A stretch of DNA of 64,000 nt from the NCBI RefSeq assembly GCF_019399895.1, contig NC_091869.1, forward strand, positions 7,688,001 to 7,752,000. The letters are read 5' to 3'. This document shows, one piece after another, positions 24,513 through 35,800 of the stretch. The stretch comes from Cardiocondyla obscurior (taxonomy: Eukaryota > Arthropoda > Insecta > Hymenoptera > Formicidae). Made by a program: the position numbers and the translations under genes. Each line of letters begins with the position of its first letter. Position 1 is the stretch's first letter. The notes below the pieces were generated by a model that ran no database searches, was not told the origin of the DNA, and saw only the letters and a list, made by a program, of their open reading frames with translations.

Positions 24513-27500
24513 TGGGCATCGACTCGTCTTTACTAGCTTAAGTTAAACCGCGTGTCTCTCCCCGCGCTGGCGGGACCTTGTTTCATGACCCACATAAAGC
24601 AAGGCCGTTAACACTACTCACGACTCCGCTCACACACGCGCAAACACACGCACATCTACACCTTTACGCGCGTTCGTGTAAAGGTTCTATGGAGAAGGCT
24701 CACGTGGAAACCCCCCTACCCGAGATAGCGCGCGGCACCCATCGGACCCCCGCGCGAGATGGCCCCGAATCGGTACCACCTGGCGGAGGATCGCGCGGAG
24801 ATAACAAACTCGGAGATATGCCTCGCTCTCAGCCGGCGCGCGGCGTGTGTGTCACTTTTAAACAGCCGCGATTAAATCGAGAGCTCTCTGACCCGGTCGT
24901 TCTCGACGACCTATTAAAGACCGCGATTAAAGTATACGGGATTTCGATTAAAGCGCGATATTAAAGGTTTCATTTTTAATTTAATTTCCCACGAGATTCA
25001 CGAGAAAACGATTGTCCGCCTCTTTTTCTCGAGGCCCCGAAGAACTGTGCTCGAGTTTTAAAACGCAGGCACACGAAATTATTTAGGCTAGCGTTTCCTC
25101 TTTTATATTTTTTTCGCCTCCAAAAAAAAAAAAAAAAAAAAAATTGGTTGTTAAGGAATTAAACTTTCGGAAAGGCGCGAGGAACCATACGCGACATACA
25201 TTGCGGTTGTAACGAAAAACCTAGCACCAGCTTTTAGACGAAATAATCGGCGTGTAATAAATTTTCTCGATGTAAGTAGAAAGCATAAAAAAAAAAAGAA
25301 AAAAAATATGACTCAATTTCTTTTCGCAACTTGCTTCTCCCGGAGTTTAAATTCCCACCGCTCGTCGCGTCAGCGTGTTTCAAGTCCGCCGTCAGACTCG
25401 AGGCAAAGTTCAAGTAAAGTTCAAGATGAAATTAAAGTCTAAAGAATCAAAGCGAGATCCTCTAACAATAGGCCAAAACATTAATCTTTTTTTCTCCTAC
25501 GATTATTTGAATTCCAACTCGATCTCGATCTCCAGCCTGAACGCCGCGCGGTGGTCCAGCGCGAGACGGAGTCTGGGATGAAGAAACCGCGGGGATCCCG
25601 GTCCCCTTACTCCTCCTGTCCCCCGGTTTCACGCGATGCGTACACGTACCACGTACGTAGCACCGGCATCTTCCACGCTTATTGTTAGTAGGTCACACCG
25701 ACGTGCGCCGGTGTAGACGAGAGGATATCGTGGCGGCGCGTACCAGCGCGCGCGGAGCGTTATCTTACTTGCGGCGGAACCTGGTCGGCGATTGCTACCT
25801 TGATCTTGATCTTGACTCCGCGCAAGGCCCACGCCGCCGGGAGAACGCGCAAACTTCCGCAGAATTATGGTCCAGAGTACCGAGCTCTTCTCTTTCTCTT
25901 TTATCGAGATGACTTTTGTCCCCGCGTTTAATTATTGTTTTTACCATGTACAATTGTTCAATTTAAAGAAGGCTTTCTCGAGATGAATAAATAAGAGGCG
26001 GTGACAGATAAACTAGAGATAAGCTCGATTTTTTTTTTTTTTTTTTAATAAATAGGAATGTTAATTTAATTTATTATTTTTTGGTAAGTTATACCGGACT
26101 TTAATCTCGTTGTTAATTGATTCGCGGACTCTACGAGCTTGAAATCTCGATGACCCAATTTAGCACTCCTCTCCGATTATCTTTTAATCATCTGCCTGCA
26201 TTGTAACTGCCGCCATCTCTTACGATCGTGCTCGAACCAGAAAATTTATGTATATGAAGAAGAGCTAAGTAACACATAAAAGAAAGTTCTATTATCTTTC
26301 TGCGCTATATCTTATACGGATGTCGCTTGGTTCATCTCGATCGTGGATTCTGCGGAGAATCTGAAAACTGCTTTCTTCTCGGCGAAAATTTAATGAGGCC
26401 GCGTCCCATTGTCGCTGAATTTTTATATCTATGTCAGTTAGATATCTTATTATTTTAATATTACATAAAGCCTTATATATTTCGCATAACTCGTTCATAT
26501 ATAAACATTCTCTAATATTTCATTCCTATCCATAACTCGTACGAATCCTAGTAATATAAAAATTTGTCTATTTAGACTTTGACGTAAAATAAATATACAT
26601 GAAGTATATAAAAATCTCAAAAGATATGTATATTTTATATACTTTATGTAATTTATTTTTCATAAATAATATATACAAGCATATTGTATATTCACACATT
26701 TCTTCTACCCGAAAAGTAATATACATAAATAAATAATTTAATTAAAGTCGATTGCACAGTTCTAATCGACCTGATTTGCTTTTGAGACGATCGTGTAAAA
26801 TTGCAATCTACGTTTTCTACCATCGGCGCACGTTATCCGTAATTATCGGTTCGCTCGTCCCGATCGAGGATTGCCCTGAATGTAATTCTACACGGCTGCG
26901 AAGTTCACGGCTTCAGGAACAGAGAATAAGGAGCGGATTTAGAAAACTCTACCTGAGTTTTCCTTTATTTTATTGGTACCATCTCTTTCTTTCGTACACA
27001 GTGATCGTTGCGACAGAGACTCCGGCCGTTATCTGGCACAAGATGCGTCTCGAGGGTCGCGTCGGCGGCGAAATCCTCGGCAAGCATGCTCGATTTGGAA
27101 ATACTAGTCTCTTGGCGTATCGACGACTGTTATACGAGCAACGTAGCCTAACGATAACTCGATAGCCATTATCGAAGGCTGGCTCGCAACGGAATGTTTA
27201 ATTAATCGCAGTAACGTACAGGTCGGCGAAATGATATACGCGTATCATTGCCGTGTGAAGTACATCGACTATGCATTAAACTCTTTCTCACAATAACGAT
27301 TCGGTAGGAAAAAGGGAGAAAAAGGCGACGTTCGTTCCTGATCTAAGAAATTAAACCGCATCTTCGTGGTGCAGCATGCATGAATAATCCGTGCATTGTG
27401 TTTACATTTAAATAAACGTAATGTCGCATCTTAGAAGTCTTCGATCATCCTTGGGACGATTTACATAGGAATGTTCGTAGATAAGAGAACTCCGTCAGAT

Positions 27501-28472
27501 CGCAGTTTTTAAATATTGTGATATTTGTTCATTGTGTTCCCATTAATAATAATGTTATGAGCAATGATAAAATTGTCGGTTTGCACTCTGCGAAGTACGT
27601 ATTTACAAGCGTGATCACTTAATTATATCGACTACAATTTATCGTACTTTCTATTCCACAAAATCCAAACTTAACTTCGTCAATTTGTTATTAATAATTG
27701 GTTTATCCTATAATATTAACATTATAATCAACAAGACACCCCATCGACACCTTAAATACTTTGATAAACGGTTCCCTGTGTAATTTATATAAAAAAAAAA
27801 CTTTTTGGTTAACTTATTAACCATAGAAGCCTAATAACATTAATAACGCAAAAAATTATATCACTAATTTCTTCAGTTCATTAAACAAGACTGAACTTGA
27901 TATGATTTTTATGATTTTTCGAATTTAATTCTAATTTTAGTGATTGCATCGTTTGGTAAAGCCATTAAATGGAATGTTTCGATTACATCAGCAATATGTA
28001 ATGGATGTGGATATTGAAAATTGAATATCAAAATTTTTATTTTCTGCCCTACATTACATTTATACGTATGGATGATGTGGATATATTTTTCCTATCAATC
28101 TGTTGTTGTAACGTTAGAGTGCTGTGCGATGAAACAATAAAAAAAGAAATAAAAACAACACCTATTCATATTATTAAAAAATAATTGTCACAATTGATAT
28201 AAAAATTATTATTAGTGATTTCTCTATCACGATTTTATTCTGTGTATCAAATTTAATTTAGCTGAACTGATTTCGATCTTAATGTGTCATAAAATTTAGC
28301 ATTTCTATAAATAATTCTCAGGCAAGAAACTCCCGGCCAACTAGAAAGACCACATCCGTTAAAATATTGCGCTAAAGTCGAATTCCGGTTAAGCGGTTAT
28401 TTAGTATTTATTCTCAATGGTAATGTCTTCACTCGCATTTGAAGTTTTAAGCAGGACTTTTTAACGTTTTGT

Positions 28473-28537
28473 AAACGATTTGAATAATATCGTGTAGAAT
28501 ATTTTTATTAATACTTCGATATTATTCAAATTCGTTT
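28473..28537. other. Near-perfect hairpin, 20-bp stem
   Basis: Arm 28473-28492 (AAACGATTTGAATAATATCG) pairs over its whole length with arm 28517-28537, with one extra base in the second arm. The loop is 24 bases. It lies about 350-410 bases beyond the FAM43 stop codon on the - strand. The size fits a small pre-miRNA-like hairpin or the core of a miniature inverted-repeat element. Neither is proven. Confidence 0.6.
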
Positions 28538-28827
28538 ATTTAACTTGTACAAAACTCAAGTGCATTTGCCATTAAACTGCAATTTATCCAATTTTATATA
28601 TTCAATCTGTTGAATGTAAAGGATGTCCCATAGTAAACGGACACTGTATAAGTAATAAAACAATTTATAGTAATTAATTGTAACAAAGTTCTATTTGTTT
28701 GTTTAAAATAAAATAACTAGTGCAGTTTGACAAATCTATTAGTCAGGCACATATTAGTTTGCATATTAATTTTGCATTCTTATATGTAAGTATTTTTAAT
28801 AGTTCGCGACAATTTAATGACAAGTAA

Positions 28828-28833
28828 TTTATT
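28828..28833 (-). terminator. Candidate polyadenylation signal of FAM43 gene
   Basis: AATAAA on the - strand, about 50 bases after the TAA stop at 28884. This is the closest canonical hexamer. Further copies lie downstream near 28535, so a longer 3' UTR is possible. Confidence 0.4.
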
Positions 28834-28883
28834 GATATCCGGTGAATTAGCAATGTAGAATCTAAAAATACAAAAGGTATATT

Positions 28884-29818
28884 TTAAACCATGACACCGC
28901 GCTGTGCCAGCAACTGCTTCCTTTGGTGAAGACTTGGTGAATCTATGGTAATCTCGTCGTTTTTCACGCTGTCGAATGACTTGGAAGTTTTGAAATTATT
29001 TAGGACGTTCAAGCAATTGTTGCTTGTCATTTCGAACGATTTGGAACTCCTTAACGACGCGCTAGCTAACTTTCTGATAGTTTCAGAAATAGGATACTTG
29101 AAGTCCACCTTTTCTCTTTCTTTTTCCTTGACTCTTTGATTATCGTTAATATCGTTCATCTCCAACAAGGAATCTTTCTTCTCCTCCTGCTGGTCTGTTT
29201 TCAAATCCTCGTGTTTTGTTCTCTGATTCTCACTGCTATCGGTTCTGTTCGCTGTCACTGACTCTGACTTATTCTCTCTATTATTCATAAATGGGTCTAA
29301 TCGCGGACGTTCGCTCTCCTCTTCCTCCTTTTTGTCGTCTTGACCTAGTAAGGACTTTGGTGGTGCTTCAACGTAACCGCTCTCGTCGCTGTCGACCTCT
29401 TCGTCGAGCGAATCTAAAGTTAGGAACGAAGTCTCCTCGTTTTCCAAAAATTCGTGGCCCATCCTTCCAGGAAATTTTTCATTCGCTCGCCTTTCTCTCT
29501 TCTGCGAATCCTCGATCCTGTTCATCATCTCTCCTCTCGGACGATAGTCCACTACGTCGTCGAGGTCTTCAACGTCCTCGAAATCGAACATGTTCGAAGT
29601 CGTGTCTTCCATTTCCTCTTCCTCCTCCTCCATTGACTCTTCTTCCTCGTTCCTCAGGGGAAACCTCTTCATAGGGTTTATTGAAGTGAAACGAGGACTT
29701 CCCGCACACGTCATGAAATGCGGCGAGCCTTCCGAATTCCTGCGCGGTCCGGATCCCCTGGTAATCCGATCCTCCGTGAAGATAACTCTCTTCATGGACC
29801 CTCGTTGATCGTTTTGAT
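28884..29818 (-). other. FAM43A: Exon 4 of FAM43-like gene (C-terminal exon)
   Basis: The acceptor TACGTTTTCTAG is followed by AT, which completes Asn317 with the A left by exon 3. The exon gives residues 318-627 and the TAA stop. It is highly charged, with an acidic cluster at about 373-387 followed by F-D-F-E-D-V-E-D-L-D-D. The repeated S-K-S-F-E / S-K-S-F-D motifs near the end could be phosphorylation sites. The chain ends R-G-V-M-V. Confidence 0.85.
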
Positions 29819-32800
29819 CTAGAAAACGTATTTTAAAGGTAAACAACTTATCACGCGATAATATTATAACTTAATACGCCATGCATTAACTAGTACAACT
29901 CGTCGAGCAACTGCCCTTTCGGCGTTATTATGTAAATATTGGAACTCCCGTCATTACCCTTCTAAAAAACAAAGATGTGATATATAACTTTTCAAATATA
30001 AAAAAATCACGCGTCAAGAGAAAATTAATTGAACGTTATCAAAATATAAAATGTTAAAAATAAATCATTTATCAAACATATCGTCGATATCGAGTAGTTT
30101 CAGTTCGCTTATCTGTTTATAACGCCAAAGCAGTACAAGAAATTTGTGCCAGCAAATTACGCAGAGTTTATCTGTTTTAGTGTTATCACGAGGTTAATGC
30201 AAAAACTTTATTTTACATTCACGATAATTGTCCTTGCGTGATATCTTAAAGTACAAAAACTCATACACTATCAATAAAGATATATTTGCAACATTAAAAA
30301 AAAAAAAAAACGCTCACTAAAATTTCGAAACGATTCGCGTGAGCGATGATGCATAAGTAATACTAACTCTGAGCGAGCTGCTCTTCCGGGCCCATGGCTC
30401 TCTCTTCGCTGGTTGCCGTGCTGGCGGTCTCGCATCCGCTGGAGATGCTGCCGTTCTCGTCGGACTCGCGGTTAAGAGCATCCAGCAATCTAGCTATCCT
30501 CCAGCCATCCTGATCTTCCCAGCTACGCGCGACGTTTTCCAAGGAGCGCAATTCCTCTAGCAGCCTCTTCTGCTCGATCTCTTCGGCTACTGTGTCTTCC
30601 TCGATCGCCGACAGCTTTGGCGCGCTCTTCGATCTTTCTAAGGGCGGTCGATAGTTCTGGCCACCAGTGCTTAAAAGCAGCTTCCTGCGCGGCAACGACG
30701 GGTTGTCGTACAGAGCGTTTGCCAGAGACAATCTGTAATAATTCGAGAAAAATACGTTGACACAAATTACGTCAGTGCATACAGTATTTTTTTTTTATTT
30801 TTAATTTTTTTTTTTTAATAAATTTAAATTCGAATTTATCAACTTGACGAATTAACTCTTTGGTCTTTTTCCGACGAAAGAGTGAATTTCCAGATAACGC
30901 GGTAAGGATAATAGCAAATTGGAGGCATTAGAACGCTTTTGCAAAGTGCTAGAGTATATTTGACCCGCGACTGGGAAACATTGACCCGAATGCAGCATCG
31001 GTGAATGCCGAGCGGCGATCGCTTCCCGTCCCGGATCGTGACTCGATCGCGCGCATAACGATCTACAATCGTGACCGGAATCATGACTTCTATACGGTGG
31101 ATGCGCGAGTGAGCGTGCGTGCGTAACTGCGTGTGGCTCTTGAAGAATAAAGATAGGAAATTTCTCTTTTCTCTCGATTAAAAGGGGGGAGGTATTTGCG
31201 ACGTAACGACCATGTAACGAACGAGGCATGGTAAAAAGATTTTGAAAAATAAATAAAATAAAAAAAAAATAAAAAAAAAAAGACAAGAAAAATGCGAGGA
31301 ATGCACGCCGTTGCCCGACATTGAAATGAGCCTAACGGAAACTCAGAAAGCACCGTGTTTGAGAAATTGTGCCACGATTAATCGTAGTCGGGTCAGTTTT
31401 AATGATTCCCCCAAGCAGATTTATCTAAATGATTTTCAGATAATTAGACTTGAGGAATTTCAGGCAAGAGACCGCGGACCTATCCTCGCGTGTTGTATAA
31501 ACGGCGCAATGCAAACACAGCATTTTATCTTACAATTTACCTGTAAATTTTCCTAACACGCAATTCTAATACTTGACGATACTTGCTACTTTCCAATTAA
31601 TTATTTGCCGATTTTAAACAACGTTAATAATACTTGGTGAATTCCCGTTTACCCCTATTATCGCTAAGAAATAAGATAAAATTACGATTCGCTCTTGAAT
31701 TCGTCCCTAAGCTCAGCGATACCGCGGCGATCAACGAGTTCGCCGCTAAAGTAACGCCGCTCACTCGCTTAAGTTTCAGTTTGCGTACTTTCAGCGACGC
31801 GATACCGCTGCTCTCACCTGGCGTTCTGCCTGGAGACCTTGTCCCGACGGAATTCCATGAGCGCCTGTTGCAGCCTGGCGTTCAAGATCGAGGCGAGCCT
31901 TCTCGCGGTGGACTCCTTGCTGCAGAGAGCCGCGTGGCACCTGAGCTCGGGCCGGAGTCTGCGACCCTCGTGTCGGTACACCCAGACAAAAAGGCGCGGG
32001 TGGGTGGCCGGAGCCGTGCAATATGTCACGCGATGGGCCCAGTACTCGGTGAGCCCGTGATCCTTCGTGGTCGCGGTCAGTCCGCCGTTGGTCACCGTCA
32101 GCCTCATGGAGACATCGGGCCTGCTGCTGGTCACGTAATTCCGCCACAGGGTCGACACGGGCTTCTCGACGCAGCCCTCACCTATATAAGAAGAAACGTT
32201 TGGATTAATTAAAGAGATCCAGAGACCGCGACAAGCGAAACCACCGGCTGGACCAACGGAATCTCGCGACGTCTCCTCCGCGCAGTGAGACTTTCTACGG
32301 TTTATCATGAACATCGAGATGCAAAAATACTGCGTGCCGCGCGGTTCAGCGCGGTCGCTTTAAGACAGATCTTACGCGCTCGCATACCTGCGTGTACCTA
32401 TTGCAACATCTCGGCCGCGCTCGAGCGAGACAGCGCCGTTCCACGTACGTACTCCGGGGCATATCCTGACTTTCGATACAGTTCGATTCGCCGCTACGCG
32501 CCGGCTTGGATCGCGTTACCAATTTAGAGATACAGGAAACGCGAGTACTGTTACTCTGGGCTCGAAAGCAAACGGCGAGCGAAATAGAGGAGAGGTAGAA
32601 TGGCGAAGACAGGAGAGGAAAAGCGAGGCGGAGGAAAAGAGAGAAGAGACTCGGGGCAGGTAGATGCACGCTGGAATCTCCCGCGATCTCCTGATCATCG
32701 CAAAAAAAAAAAATAAAAATCTGCAGCACGTGTACTTGTTTACCGATGCAAATTTGAATGATATCACGATTGCACTCTGTGTCACGAGTGTGATGACGAA

Positions 32801-35800
32801 TTCGATCCCCTCCTACGTAGGAGATCTGATGTAGGATTTTTCCTCACGCTCGATGGCAAATTCCGTTGCCGATTGTAGATTTCATATACAGCATGATAAC
32901 GATATCCTCGAGACCCTCTGCGTGAAAAGTACGGAATAGAAAATAATTAAAAAAAATAAATTAATTAAATCCTATTATAATCTTTCGCTTGGCTTGATTC
33001 ATGCCGCGCGAGAGTAAACGTCAGCTGTCAATGTAATATAAATAATAAAAAATAATTACATGAATTATTCTTATTTCCTTTCTATACCCATTACTAAAAA
33101 TAGATACGTGACGTAGTAAAGTACTAAAAATAACTGTTTGTCAGCGACAGTTCGGATGTTAAAAACGTGACAATTCGAGCTAATATCTTCAGTCGACGCA
33201 TATGTTTTATGTTTTTTCCACGTCGCGTTAAATTAAAAAAAAAAAAATGACAAAAAAGAGAAACGTCCGAAGAATCTCTTCGATTTCTCTCTCTATTTCT
33301 ACTTCATATTCATTTTTTAAGATTTAAGATTCGCGCATCTCACGTACGTCATCTCGTCTCCGATAGTTTATCAAAAGCCGCAGCTGTTTCCGAGCCGCGC
33401 GTTTACGAGCACTCGCCGTCGCTCTCGAAATGATTTACAATCAATCCTGATCGACGCACTAAACGCGAGGCTACTGACGACAATTATGCCAAGTGGACGA
33501 CGCGATGGGGGCTTGATTTTCTCGACAATGGCACTCGTCGTTTGAAGAGCCGACCCCATTACCGTGCCGTTTACTCCACATTCGTACAACTATTCATTCC
33601 GCACGCGACACTCGCGTCATGCGACGCTAAACCGGCGGGTTTCTCAGTGGAAAGTTTTCCGCGCTTTTCTTCGCGAGATGCCCGCGATCCGCGCGGCTGA
33701 CGAAGAGAAAACCGACGGGTCGCCTCCGATTCAGCGATCTCTGATCGAACGCTGAAACGCGACGGGTGTCACAGTCCGGTGGCGGCAACGACCCGGTCGA
33801 TGCATGGTTCTCTCTCTGTCTCGCCGTCTGCTTTCCGTTCCACGTCGTTCCAGACCGCCTGTTTTTCCGTTCGCGATAGTTAGATCGCGGGATCCGCGCG
33901 AACGGGTCATCACGGGCCGCGAATGATCCCCGGGAATCGATTTTCGCTGATTTTTTTCCCAGCTGGAGAACGCTCGAAAATCTCGATCATGAAAGATTCG
34001 AGCGGACGGAGTTGTGTCGCTCGTTAATTAATAATAATAATTTTAAAAAAATTAATAAATAAGAAATAAGCGACACGTATGTAATTACGCGTGTTTCCGC
34101 GGATATGCTGTGCGCAGGTGTCGAAAGGAAAAAAATCGCGGCCGTCTTCGCGTTTGAGCGGGACTTTTCCGCCGGCGCGGCTCTTTACTCTCTCGCGCGG
34201 GCTCTCGTTCGGAACATTGTTGTAACGGGAAAGAACGCCGCGCCATTTCACTTGCAGGCGAAGTATCGCTTTTATCGAAACTGCCGCGGTGCGCTTTCTC
34301 CGGACACGCTCGGAATAAAATGTCGGCGAGGCTTCCTATGCGCGAATCACGAGGACCATTGTTGCTCGCCGTTTATTTGCATGCGATCCTCGGTGGCCCT
34401 TTTGCCCAGACAGCTCGGCGACGCGAATCTCAATCGGCGGAGGCGTGCTGTCTTTCAACATTTACTCGAGAGTTCATTAGGGGAAAAAGATAGTCACTTC
34501 TGAAGCCATTTATAATTTTATGGTATTTTCAGTGGTAAATACGACTGAGTTCGTCACATTTATTCGTCAAAAATATCACTAAATTAAACTATAATTATTA
34601 ATTATTTATTATTGTTGGACTTTACAAAACGCGGAGCCTCGCGCGCGTTATTCGTTCCCGTTTTATTCTGCGTTAAAGAAAATCTTTTTCTTCTAGGATA
34701 TCGCGGCCGCTCTCTGAGCAATTCTCGAGACGGATGTACGGTGTGTCATCTCGTCTCGAAGACGATTAAATATTGCTCGGTGCGTCTATTAGTCATGTGC
34801 TTGCGATTATATATATTATATATGTATATATATCTCTTTCTGCGCACGTGTGATTTAATGAGCGCATGGCACACGTGCGACTCCACGTCATCCCTTTATT
34901 TGCATCGACTGGTCTCGCGTTGCACGTTGACACAGCCGACTCATAGCGCAAAGTTTTGTCTGCTTAAAGCGTAATCTCAATTATTATCTGTAACGAGTTG
35001 TCGCGCTTATTTGCCCGCTACCGGGCTACAAATAGTCGTAGAGATATCTGAGAAGTCGTTGGACCAGTCACCTTTGATTTACAGACGTGCTTTCTCCTGC
35101 ATTCGTAATTATCGCTCGCGTACACTTGGCGATTGTTTAATCGCACGTTGATCATAGATACATAGAGAGTCGAGAACTCGCGGCGCATCCTGGGCGTTTC
35201 GTTATTGCATCTCGGGTGCTTATTATTCGGCAATAATCGTTCGACAAGCCGCGCTCTTAATTATTTACACATAAATCGTGGATATATCAAAAGAAATTGT
35301 AGTTTTGACCACTTTAAAAGTTCATACGTATAAATCTCGTTATTTCTCGGAAGAAGAAATTGCAAAAAACAAATGGTTTACGGTAAAATATATATACATA
35401 TATGTACATTTATATATATATTTTTACTTGTATCGATTTATCACTATTGAGTAATAAATAGAAAAGAACAATTGTCGAATTAATAATCTTCAAAATATCA
35501 ATCACGTTAGATGTCACAGAGAGAAAAAAAAAATATGGCTGTAATTTACAACGGGCAATTTAAAATTACGATGTATATAAAAAGAATTAATTATTTACGG
35601 CGTTTTACGTTAAATAGACATGAGGTCTCGGGACTGCACATTTTTTAAGTCGCAGGCCTGTCTTCGCAAATACACAATACGTAACGTTTCGAGAGAAAAA
35701 AAGAAATCGACAAAGAAGTCTTTAAAAGCATAATAACGACGTGGCAAAAATCTCGCGACTTACAGCTTCGCCGTACGTGACCACAAAACACGACGTTTTT

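Larger units (their letters stand above)
17301..28472. other. Intergenic DNA between convergent genes
   Basis: About 11 kb between the 3' ends of the zinc-finger and FAM43 genes. It has GC-rich patches (about 17860-18850, 19450-20180, 20400-20900, 22020-22900, 24420-24930, 25540-25900) and AT-rich stretches with poly-T runs (21345-21358, 23170-23190, 26030-26047) and a poly-A run (25122-25143). Open frames in it are short, overlap on both strands, and resemble no known protein. No RNA gene was recognised. Confidence 0.5.

Noticed and set aside
30363..30731. Independent small gene of 122 codons
   Set aside because: It begins at a TTG directly after a splice acceptor and contains the FAM43-specific E-R-S-K-S-A-P-K-L segment; it is exon 3 of that gene.
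31634..32212. 192-codon open frame on the + strand
   Set aside because: It overlaps FAM43 exon 2 on the opposite strand, which has clear family similarity and correct splice sites.
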